Source: Toxorhynchites rutilus septentrionalis
Taxonomy: Eukaryota; Arthropoda; Insecta; Diptera; Culicidae
Length of the DNA: 64,000 nucleotides
Direction of reading: 5' to 3'
Assembly (NCBI RefSeq): GCF_029784135.1
Contig: NC_073746.1
Location: forward strand, 72,830,042 to 72,894,041
In this document: positions 31,801 to 43,800 of the stretch, in pieces
Numbering within the stretch: position 1 is the first letter of the stretch
Layout: every line of letters begins with the position of its first letter
The notes under the pieces: generated by a model
Told to the model about the DNA's origin: nothing
The model's input: only the letters and a program-made list of their open reading frames with translations
Database searches by the model: none
Translations under genes and position numbers: made by a program

Positions 31801-34800
31801 TACAGCAATTTGAGTTTCATTTGTATGGCAGCCCCCCTCTAGAGAAGGAGGAGGAATGTTAAATCACCATAGACACGTCTTGTGCCCCCTAAAACCTCCA
31901 CATGTATATTTTGGCTCGATTTGCTTGATTGGTACTCGAGTTATGGAGAAATTTGTGTTTTATTTGTATGGTAGCCTTCCCTTAGAGAGGGGGAGGAGTG
32001 TCGAGCCACAATAGAAACGTTTATCGATCCCCAAAACCTCTACATGTCAAGTTTAATTCCATTTGCTTGATTAGTTCTGGAATTATTCAGTCCCTCCCCC
32101 CTTTTTAGAGAGAGTTGAATAGTGTCTATTCATCATAGAAATGTTTCATGCCCCCTAAAACTTTCACATGCCAAATTTGGCTCTATTTGCTTGATTAGTT
32201 CTTGAGTTATGGAGAAATTTATGCCTCATTTGTATGGCAGCCCACTATTAGAGAGGAGGAGGAGTGTCTACTCACCGCAGAAACGTTTGATTGATTAGTG
32301 CTCGAGTTATGCAGAAATTTATGCTTCATTTGTATGACAGCCCCCCTTAGAGAGGGGGGAAGCGTGTCAAACCACCATAAAACCATTTATTGCCCCCTAA
32401 AACCTCCACATCCCACATTTGGTTCCGTTTGTTTGATAAGTTTTTTTTTTTTATCTGTATTATAGTGACTTTCAACTCATTTGGCTGGTTCGTCACTTTT
32501 ACTTCCATTTTTGGAAGAATGTCGGGAGTGAGAATTGAACTCGTGACCTTGAGCGTGAGAGGCATGGATGTTACCACTACGCCAGATCGCCTCCACTGTT
32601 TGATAAGTTCTTGAATTATACAGAAATGTATAATTAATTTGTATGGCCTCAAAGAGAGGGGAGAAGTGTCTATTCACTATGCAGAAATTTGTCTTTCATT
32701 TGTATGGCAAAAAAAAATTGGCCGAAAATCGACTTACCTGAGAGGCAATGAAGGTATGGAAAAAAATAATTATCAAATTAAAGGACCGACCATGTACAAT
32801 TTGTTTATTGGTCCAAAAAAATGACCTGTGCAAAATTTCAGCTCAATCGGACATGATTTAGGGGTGCCTCAAAGCACTCAAAGTTTTGATTTTTTGGCCA
32901 CTCAGGCTGAGTACCAAACAGTCGATTTTTGGCCAAAAATTTTTTTTCGTGATAACGCCAGATCTCGGTTTTATGCATTTTTATGTCATTTGGCATCGAA
33001 AAAAAATTTCGATTTTCAAGGATGAAAAGATCAAAACTTTGAGTGCTTTGAGGCACCCCTAAATCATGTGCGATTGAGCTGAAACTTTGCACAGATCATT
33101 TTTTGGACCAACAAACAAAATGTATATCGTCGGTTCTTTAAATTCGATAACTATATTTTTTCTACCTTCATTGCCTCCCAGGCTTAGTCCCAAAAGGTCG
33201 ATTTTTGGACAAAAAAATTGTTTCGAGATGACACCAGATCTCGACGTTTCATGCATTTTTAAGTCATTTAGCATCGAAAAACAAAATTCAATTTTCTAAA
33301 TTTTCTTTGGAAGATTTTCGAGGATGAAAAAATCAAAACTTTGAGTCCTTTGAGGCACCCCTAAATCATGTGCGCTTGAGCTGAAACTTTGCACAGACCA
33401 TTTTTCGAAAAAAAAAAATGTTTGATGCCAAATGTCTTAAAATTGCTTGAAACGTCGTGATCTGGTGTCATCTCGAAAAAAAAAATTTGTCAAAAATCGG
33501 CATTATGGGATTATTTTTTTTTCGGAGTACGAAACGAAAAGTATGGTTTTGGGTGCCAATAAAAATAGTTATCTCGATTTTTCATTCGGATTTTGCTACG
33601 AAATGTTGATTTGCACGATAATATACTCTATGCAAAATATTAGCTCATTCGAACTTTATTTACTGGTGTCGCAGATGTTAAAAGTTGAGTTTTTTGAAAA
33701 CCGAAAAACCACCTTCCGGGGTTTTTTAAAAAATAATTTTGATGCCAGATGCGGACGCATCTGGGGATGGAAGGTCGGAACGACCGGCCAATCGGTGAAT
33801 ACGTACCTGATCAGAATGTACATTCTTATGCAGACAATCACCCAGAAGGGCGGCTGAAGGTGCTGGAGAAAAACATCTTTCCGACGAAGCGCAATGTCGT
33901 GTTTATAACGGATGACGAGACCTACTTGACGTTGGTAACAACTGATAGAGGACCGGGTACTTTTCATCTCCCATTAAGGAGGTAAGCTATGCCGTGAAAT
34001 ATATCTCCCACACCAGGTTCCCGAAGAAGGTCCTGGTTGACGATCAGTGAGAAGGCAATGTCCAAGCTGTTCTTCTTTCCATTTGGGACTTGCAGTGAAC
34101 GGGAAGGTATACAATACGTTGTGCCAACCGGAAACTATTGCATTCATCAAGAAGAATCTCGCGAAGGAGCATTGGGTCCTTTGGTCGGACCTGGCCTCGG
34201 TTCATTATGCAAAGAGGTCTCCGGAGGATCTCGCTGAGGATAGAAGCTGTACCGGAGTCTACCAACCCTCCCAACGTCCCACAGCTGCGACTGATGGATA
34301 ATTTCCGGACGAGCGATAAACGGAGGATCTATTCCAATAACTTCGTGGGAAAACGTAGAAGGAGCTGATCGCCATGACCACGAAAAATCTGAAGTTTACA
34401 GTTATTTGTAAAATCAACTCATTGTTCAAATCGGGAAAATTAACTATGTAAAAAAGTTGCTAAGGTTTGATTCGATGACTGCAGAAATGCTTGGTTGAAA
34501 AATCGGGAATATTGACGAAGAAAGAGTACTCCAAACGCCATTATATGATCCATTAATATTCTCATGCAAGTAAGGCTCTGCTAACTACATCCAATACTAA
34601 GAAGATTTTTTTTAGCATCTGTACTCATTGAACTTGAAGATACAACCTGATTCAGCTCCAATACATAAATTCAGGGGTCAGCTCTGAGGCTGTTTCCTGC
34701 AGTATGATAAATCAGCGAACGAGTTAAAATCGGGCTCTAGATCTAAAATATTGGATCATCAGCATAAGAAACTCTAGTAATACTCTAATGGCTCAATTTA

Positions 34801-37800
34801 TCGGAGAAATAAGCATCACTTGAAGAAAAAATAATCGTCAATCAACTAATCTAGATTCTCACGTGTTACGAACTGGAACGCGAATGATCACATTTGTATG
34901 AGTAGCAAGCGGCAGTCTTCGAGCAAGGTAGGAACAAAGTTTGAAAGTTATTTCGTTATTTTTGAGTGTTTCATTTCGAAAAAAAAATCTCTTAAAAATC
35001 ACCCTTCCGTTGCATCAGTGGCCGAGTGGCTGTCATGTCACGAGAGTTAGAGCCTTTTTCAATGACAACGAACTGTGGAACATCTCCGATGGAATCAGAT
35101 GGAATATAAATTAGAATTGTCGCAATCGCATACAGACTCAAAATGAGCATTTTTAAGAGACATCTGACGAAAGCTACAGATATACCAACCGAGCCATTCG
35201 CAAAATGAGAAGAATATAATGGCATCATTTACATTACACATCAAAACATTCATTCAGAAGTAATGCAAATCTTGAATCGCCGAAGATGAATCTTCTCCTG
35301 ATGCTTCTTATCCACACTACACGTTGACTGAATCAGTTCAACTACCAAGGACAATTTTGATAGAAACTATGTCTTTTACAGATGACGTTGAAAATTAATG
35401 ATTTTGTTATAATCGTCGATATTTATTTTCAATTGCTGTCACGTTCAATGTTGGATGTGCGAGTTCTGTGCCGTTTGAGGATCGTGAGCGGTAAATTCCC
35501 GATGATTGGTCGGATATGTATTTTTAATATGCTGAGTCCACACCATTAGAACGAAGAAACAAATAATAAAATATCATAACATTATAATAAACAAAGACAT
35601 GAACTTCGAATTTCATTTGAAGCCAAACAGAAAATCTTGAATATCGTAAACATGAATTTCTTATGAAACGATTGCAAGTACCCCCTAGGCAATACCAGGA
35701 ACACACCTTTCAAGATCTTGGAGGTGGTATGAATGGCTTACATGTAAAGCGAAAAGCATGCTAAAATGTTTGGATTCACATTCGATAGCAAAATACTAGT
35801 TCATACGAATGATTTTCACCACAGCATCATTGAGAGCTACTAGTGGAAGTTGGTGAGTCTCTTTCCGAATTAATGTGCTTTCATAGGTCCAAGCAACGAT
35901 GTTACAAAACCCTCATCTGGTTAAAGCTCCTCATCTTACACCATCTCACATCGGAAGACATCTGAGTTTTGCCAAAGCTCACATGAATCTACAGTGGGAC
36001 ATGGTATGTTGTGACTAAGAATGTTTCCAAAATAATACATTTTGCTATATACCATAACGAAAAGTTATTCAATGTAAAGGTTATCTCCACTGACGAAACT
36101 AAGTTCAATTTGCATGGTCCTGATGGTTTAACGGGTACTGGCGTGATTTACGGAAGAAGGAACAGTATTTTTCAACCAGGAATTTTGGTGGAGACTCGTG
36201 CATGGTTTGGGTGGGATTCTGTGCAACCAGAATGCTCAAAATAGTTTTCACATCATTCAAGGATTACATACATGTTCTAGAATCCTCTCTCCTACCATTT
36301 TTACGTGGATATCGTCACAAATAAGTCATATTCCAGCAAAACAATGCTACTATTTATATCAGCAAGGAAACCGAACAATTGATTAAGGACCAAAAACTTT
36401 TTTTTTTTTTTTGACTGGTCGGCTCGCTATCCAGACTTGAATCCTGTTGAAAATCTTAGGGGGATTCTTGTACGTAGAATCTACACTGGTGGAGAACGGT
36501 ACGTCACGATTGAAGAGCTCAAGGAACATGGAAAAAATATCTAGAAATCCGTTCAGCAGAATTTGGTAAATAGTATTCCCCTCTCTAATTTCTGCCACAC
36601 AAATGAAACACAAATTTCTGTATTACTCCATAATTAATCAAGCAAATGAAACCAAATTAGGCATATGAAGGTTTTAGGGTGCAATAAATGTTTCTATGGT
36701 GGTTAGACTCTCCCTCCACTGCCATACAAATGAAACACAAATTTCTGCATTACTCGAGAATTAATCAAGCAAATGAAACCAAATTAAGCATATTGGGATT
36801 TTAGGGTGCAATAAATGTTTGTATGGTGGCTAGATACTCCTCCCCTTTCTTTGGGGGGTGGTGGGGGGTGTGTGTACTGCCATACAAATGAAGCATGCAT
36901 TTCTGCATGATTCAAGAACTAATCAAGCAAACTGAACCACATTTGGCATGTGGAGGAACATTTCTAAGGTGGTTCAACACTCCACCTACCTTTCTGAAGA
37001 GGGGGGGGGGGGTCTGCCATAGAAATGAAACACAAATTTCTGCATTACTCGAGAACCAATCAAGCAAATGGAACCAAATTAAGTATATGGAGGGTTTAGG
37101 GTGCAATAAATGTTTCTATGATGGTTAGACACTCCTCCCGCTGTCATACAAAAGAAACACAAATTTCTGCATAACTCGAAAACTAATCAAGCAAATGGAG
37201 CCTTTTTTGGCATGTGGAGGATTAAGGGTGCAATAAATGTTTTTTTTCGGTTGTTAGACATTCCACCCCCGATCTAAGGGGGAGCTGCCATACATACGAA
37301 ACACAAATTTCTGCAAAAATTCGAAAACTAATCAAGCAAATGGATGCGAGTTCGGCATGTGAAGGTTCTAGGGGGCAAGAAACGTTCCTATGCTAGATAG
37401 ACACTCCTCCCCTCTCTTTGAAGGAGAGGGGCTGCCATAGAAATGAAACATACATTTCTGCATAACTCGAGAACTAATCGAGCAAATGGAACCAAATTTG
37501 GCATATGGAGATTTTTTAAGGAGCAATAAATATTTTTATGGTGGTTTGACACTCCTTTCTCATCTCTAACGAGGAGGAGGGGAGGGTGCTGAAAAACTCG
37601 AGAACTAATCATACAAATGGAATTAAACTTAGCATATAGAGGTTTTAGAGATCGATAAACGTTTCTATGGTGGTTCGACACTCCTCCCTCATCTCTAAGG
37701 GAAGGCTACCATACAGATGAAACTCTAATTTCTGCATAACTCGAAAACTAATCAATCAAATAGAGCCAAATTTGGCATATGAATGTTTTTGAATATGAGA

Positions 37801-40800
37801 AATGTTTCTATGATGGTATGACAGCCCTCCCTTCTCTGAAAGGGTGAGGGGGTCCCGTTAACATAATACACATATTGCAACCAAACATGACAATTGATAT
37901 TTTTTTTATGTGATAAAACGCATTCCTATATCTTCTTCTATCTATATAAATAAAAATGGATCACCGAATGTGTTGATGAGAGCAAAACTCGAGAAAGGAA
38001 TAGTTCGATTTAGGACTGCCTTATTCTATCATATTTTCTGTATCGAACATTCATTCCATGTAACGGATAAACATGTTATTTGCAAGTGGTTGAAAAATCT
38101 TGAACGAGAACTGTGTCTGCAAATAATCTGATATTATAATGACGAGTTTTGGTAGAAATACTTAGAATTATATAGTAAAAGGTAATTTTAAAGAGTAGAT
38201 TAGAAAATCAATCAATGAACAGTTTTGCGATTGTACCCATGAACGTGCGCTCAGTAAAAAAACATGAATGTGTTAACGAAAAATAAATTTTGGGCGGGAC
38301 GAAGTTTGCCGGGTCAGCTAGTAATAATTTTCATAACAAAAAACAAAAAAGTTGGAGAAGTAAACGATTATCAAAAATAAAAGAAAAAATACACACACTC
38401 ACACTTGAATGTGTATGGATTTGAGGAAATAATAAATCAACATAATTGCATTGAGATTACGAGTAGTCAGAACGTCGCGGATCGAAACATTGAGTGGCAT
38501 TCCCTTTTTGCGAAAATATTCTATTAAAAAAAACCTGTTATTTTGAAATTCAGAGCAATACCATACAATGTGATCAATATCGTTGTAACCTGTACCACAA
38601 ATACATAGGTTACTATCACTGATGTTAATTCGAAAAAGATGTGCATTCGAGGAATAATGATTAGACGTGAGTCTGAACACTACCCGTATGAAATCACGAG
38701 AATAATTATTTCCTTTGAACCGTGGTTTGAGGGAAACTTTAGCAATGATAGAATACAGCCACCGACCTTTATCACTACCATTCCAACTTGTCTGCCAAGA
38801 TTGAAGTGCACGTTCACGAGGAAAACGAAAACGTATTCATCAAAAGTAATGGGCCTATGAAATAAGAGTCTTTCCATAGCGTCCTTCTTAGCAAGAAGAT
38901 CAGCTTTTTCATTTCCTGGTATCGAACAATGAGAGGGAATCCATACAAAAGTGATATTAAATGATCTACTCATCAAAACACTTAAAAGCTGTTGGATTCC
39001 AGACAAGAAATACGAAGAATATCTAGACCTTACCGAACGAAGTGTCTCTAAAGAGCTGAGACTATCAGGGTAAACTAAGCTTACGGAATATGGAGAAGTT
39101 AATGTTAAATACCCCAAAGCCTGTGGAACCATTAAGTCTAGATCCATCAGTAAAAAAAGTTATGGTTGAGGTAATATGTTTATATCTTGACACGAAAATT
39201 GCAGGCATGACTATTTGGCGGAGATCACCTGAAATACCGCTCACATAAACTTTCATTGACAAGTCAAAATTAATAGAAGGATTGAACAAAATTGAAGGAA
39301 TGGTCTGGAAATCGGAAAAAGCAGACGGGCTTTCCAGGGTCAGAAATTCATGATATAGCGACATTCGCTAAGATTGAGTGCCGAAGGTTAGCATTTTTTC
39401 AAAGTTTGCTATCACTATCGGATTGAGTGTTTCACAACGTATCAAACAACGAAATGATAACTCGAAATTAGAGGCGAATGAACTTCAAAGTGTAAAGCCT
39501 CTTAAAAACAAAGAAAAAAAGAAAGAAACTCGAAAAAGCGGACAGAAAGAGGAAGGATACCAGCTAAAATTTCTAGGCTCATTGAATGTGTTGACTGCAT
39601 ACATCCTAGAGCAATACGCGAACAGCGATATTGAATTCTCTCCAGTTGCAGAATATGAGTACGGGCAGCGGACACGAAGCAAAAACTTCCATACTCCATA
39701 ACAGATAGAACGGTTGTTTTATACAACCTAATCAAATCGTCGGGATGAGCCCCCCCACTAAGTCCCTGTTATGGATCGGAGAAAATTTATTCGTTTCTGA
39801 CATTTTTGTTTCAAGTAGCTTATGTGTTTACCCCATGTGCCTCTGGAATCAAACACAACTCCTAAATACTTGAATGACAACGAGTGCCTAATTGTTCTAC
39901 CCAAAAGTTTAAGTTGCAGTTGTGCAGGACGGCGTTTTTATTGAAAACACAACCATCTCTGACTTTTCAGTAGAAAACTCAATACCCAATTTACAAGCCC
40001 AATCAACCATATTATCAAGAGAAAACTGCAAGGGATTATACAGATGAATACTGTCTTTGCCCATTACCGATACTACCCAATCATCTGCATATTGTCTCAA
40101 AGTACAGTTTCCTGATAAACAAACATCAATGTCATTTACATAAAAGTTGTAAAGGATTGGACTAAGACATGAGCCTTGAGGGAGACCCATGTAGCTAATC
40201 CGTAAAACTGACGAAGAACCATGGGAAAAACTCGTATGTTTTTCACGCATTACGTGAAACAAAAAAACTATTTAATTTTGGAGAAAACCCATTTAGATGA
40301 AGTTTTTCAAAAAAAAACCTCAATGGAAACTGAATCAAACGCAACCTTGATATCTAGGAACTCTGAAGCCATTTGTTGCTTACTACACAAGGCTATGTTA
40401 ACCTCTGATGAAAGCAGAACAAGACAATCATTAGTTCCTTTACCTCTACGAAACCCGAACTGCGAAGAACTGTGAGAGAAGGTTGTTGGATTCTATCCAG
40501 CTGTCCAAGCGACATAGAATCATTTTTTCTAATAATTTTTCGAATGCGAGAGAGTATTGCTATTGGTCTATAAGAATTATAATCAGACGCAGGTTTACTA
40601 GGTTTCAGAATAGCTATAACTTAAATCTGACGCCACTCATGCGGAACAACGTTTTACTCAAGAAAAACATTAAACAATTTTAACAAACGTTTCTTCGCAT
40701 TATCAGGTAGATTTTTCAATAAGTTGAATTATCATTAGATGTCTCCAAGAAGGGAGGTGGAGCGGGAGCTGAGTCTGGACATATCTTCTTGGCAAAGTCA

Positions 40801-43800
40801 AAGATCCACCTTCCAGAATATTCAACTCGTTCATTTGAATGAGTTGAATTTCTCATTTGTCTAGCAACTCTCCAAAGAGTGCTCAAGGAAGACTCTCGGG
40901 AAAGCCCATTCACAAAATTACACCAATAGCCTCTCTTTTTGGCTTTTATGAAGCTTTTAAATTTACGCTCCAGATAAACGTAATTGTCGTAACGTTCGCA
41001 GGAGCCCGATTTACGTCAATCCTTGAAAGCATTAGATTTTTCTTTATAAAGATTTGTACAATCTTGATCTTGAGGGGGTCTTCGTAGCCTAATTGGTTGC
41101 GTGTCCGCTACTAAGCGAACGATCATGAGCTCATAACTCTCAGGGCTCCGCAACTGACCATCTTTGTGTGTTCTTTGTGTGTTCTAGCTACTATGTCCAC
41201 GCAACAATCATCATGTGAAGGTAATCCCAGTCTCTTACCGCTCACATTTTCGGTCTGCTGCATCGGTAATTGGAACTATTAATAACCCAACAAAGGAAGC
41301 CTCATATCAACAGTTCCGCTGTGAACAGCCCAACTGTGAACATTCGAACAATAGCAATATTCTTACGCCGAAAAAGGCGACATGTGTTGTGCATCGATAG
41401 AATAGGAATTCTCCTACGTCTAAACGACTACTGTGTTATAGATAAAAGCAAACGTTTATCGATAGATAGCGATACTCTTACGCCTCAAAATGGTAACAGT
41501 TTTTTAGTATACAACAAAAGTTATCTTAGGATAAAAAATGTACACGAATGAATTCGGCTCTGTTTTTACAGCTGTATTGCTAAATGAGCCTAATAAAATA
41601 AATTGTTGGGATAAAAAAAAGTCTTCATCCCACCACAAGTTAGGAGGACGTCTGCGGAACGAATTCCCAGGAAAACGCTTCGCCTGAGCATCAATAGTTA
41701 ACCAGAATTCAACCAGCTAGAAAATTATATTCTTCTAACGGGAAAATTATATTCTTCTAACTCATTAACTAAAGTCACTGATTCTGAAAAAATTGAAGAA
41801 TATCTCTTCCAATCAATGTTTCTAGATAAAAATCATGCTGAACATTTATTGTTCCAGACGAATTAGCATAATTTGAAATAGAAACGGTGATCGGCAAATG
41901 ATCAGTTCCATGTGGATCTTGGATAACCTTCCAATAAATGATAAAGAGGAAGAACAAAGGGATAAATCTAAGCGACTTGCGCGGCCTGTTGAAGGAACAA
42001 TTTTTGTTATATCACCTATATTTAAAATTATCATTTTGAACTCATCGCATAGATCATAAATAGAATTAGTTCTTCGATCATCAAAAGATTCACCCCAGCC
42101 AATGCCATGTGATTTGAAATCTCCCAAAATAAGATGAGGTTGTGGTAGAAGCTCAATTATATTCACAAGGTTTCGATAATTAGGCATTTTACTTGCTGGA
42201 ATATAAATAGAAGCAAGGCACAAATCTCTACCCTTGATTCGTGCCTGACACGCAAGAATTTCAATTCTTTTGACTAAAGGCAGACGAATCCTGTAAAATG
42301 GATAACATTTTCTAATACCTATGAGAACTCCTCCATAGGAATCATCACGGTCTAAATGAATGATATTGAAATCATGGATGTTTAATGCATTGTCCGAACG
42401 AAGCCATGTTTCAGATAGAGCAAACACATCACAATTCAAAAAATGGAGCATTTGCTTGAAAGAGTCAAGTTTTGGTAGAAGACTTCTACAATTCCACTAT
42501 AAAATAGTAGATTTCTCTGACTCATTCAATAAATTAGGCATCGAAATTATTGAAGGAGAAGAGGGGCCACTTTGAAACCATTTGTTAATTGACTGATAGT
42601 AGGAAGCCAAGCAGAAATGAGACATTTCAATGAATCTGAAATTCCGAAAATATCAAAGATCCATCCAACAATGGAAGAAAAGCAAATACCTCCTGAAAAT
42701 GATCGGGGTTCAGGAACCGATCGAGAAGCAAATCTGGAATGACTTGACAAATCAGGGAAATGAACGTCATAGTTAGAGGATCCCTAACCAGGAGGGTTAC
42801 TGTTGGAAGGAGCAGAAAAATGAGAAGAAGCTTCTGGATGATTAGACGATAATCCTCTTTTTTCAGCAGGCTTGGAGGAGGAAGTATTTTTTGCTTTCGC
42901 GATTATTGGATCGAAAGTAGTATCCGATTCATCATCCTCTGATAAAACAGAGAAACGATTTTCTGAAATCTCGGATACCTGAGGTGGAGCTGCCTTGAGT
43001 ACATCAGCAAAGAATTGCTTAGAACGATCCTTAAGAGACTTTTTAAGTTTAATTGAACGGGATTTGCATTTTGGACAGTCCTTAACTGTGTGAGGAACAC
43101 CTCCACAAAGAATGCATTTATCAGCATCCTTATTGCAAATACTTTCATCATGATCGACTCCACACTTAGAACATTTAATTTTATTGCAACAGAAGGTTTT
43201 AGTGTGACCTAACTGTTTGCAATTAGTGCAATCTGGGTGGTCTTATAGACGTTGGACAGAGCGTATTGATGAAGTAGTGATCCAAAATAATATGTCTTGG
43301 GTCTATTAATCGAACCTCATACCAACAAATTGGAGAACCAGGTCAACATTTTGTGAAAAACGATTTTTTGTCCTTTTCTCACAAGTGCGTCATATGGACT
43401 TATGGGGTTTCTCAAACAAACGATTCAATTACCTCTCTAAGTATTACTGAAATTAACGTCTTTTCACTGATTTTGAGCATCTTTTTCAATAGTTTTATCA
43501 ATTGATCCGTCGAAAGATTGGGAAAATTAAGTCGTGATGAGAGCTTCGGGCTCAATGTGGGCTTATGATTTGCACTTGTATTGGGTATTTGGCGCCCATA
43601 AAATACATGTTGTTCAGTATGAAAATTTCATCTGAAATTATCCTTACTACCTTGATAGATCGAAATCTGAAGTCTCCCAGCAGATTAGTTATAATCAAAA
43701 ATCGAAGATAATTTTTTCTATATGCAGTCCTTAGCCTGAAGCCTCTTCCGAAAAACTCATTTTGATCATTGGGATTATCCTATCGCCAGCCGCTTGTTGA

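Larger units (their letters stand above)
30481..32700 (-). mobile_element. Helitron-like block 3 (minus strand), hosting a Helitron and a SINE
   Basis: Reading the minus strand, an array of about nine ~143-bp units (32700-31530) leads to the linker 'accaaacatgacaattg' and the 3' segment starting 'ccatttgatgtttgcg' (31396). It ends CCGGGTCAGCTAG at about 30480. The 3' segment is split by a younger Helitron (30694-31205) and the array by a SINE (32443-32597). Confidence 0.75.
38325..43235 (-). mobile_element. I-like LINE, second subfamily, 5'-truncated, split by a SINE
   Basis: Minus-strand copy with the same layout as the element at 18.8-24.8 kb. It starts abruptly in the first zinc knuckle of ORF1 (43235) and runs to a short A/T-rich 3' end next to a Helitron terminus. 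Protein motifs are related but clearly divergent, so it belongs to another subfamily. A SINE at 41078-41620 interrupts the endonuclease/linker region. Confidence 0.82.

Noticed and set aside
35019..35048. Possible tRNA fragment 'agtggccgagtggctgtcat'
   Set aside because: A-box-like string only, no B box or stems.
36585..37870. CRISPR-like array of regular repeats
   Set aside because: The unit is ~143 bp and continuous, without unique spacers, in a eukaryotic Helitron context.
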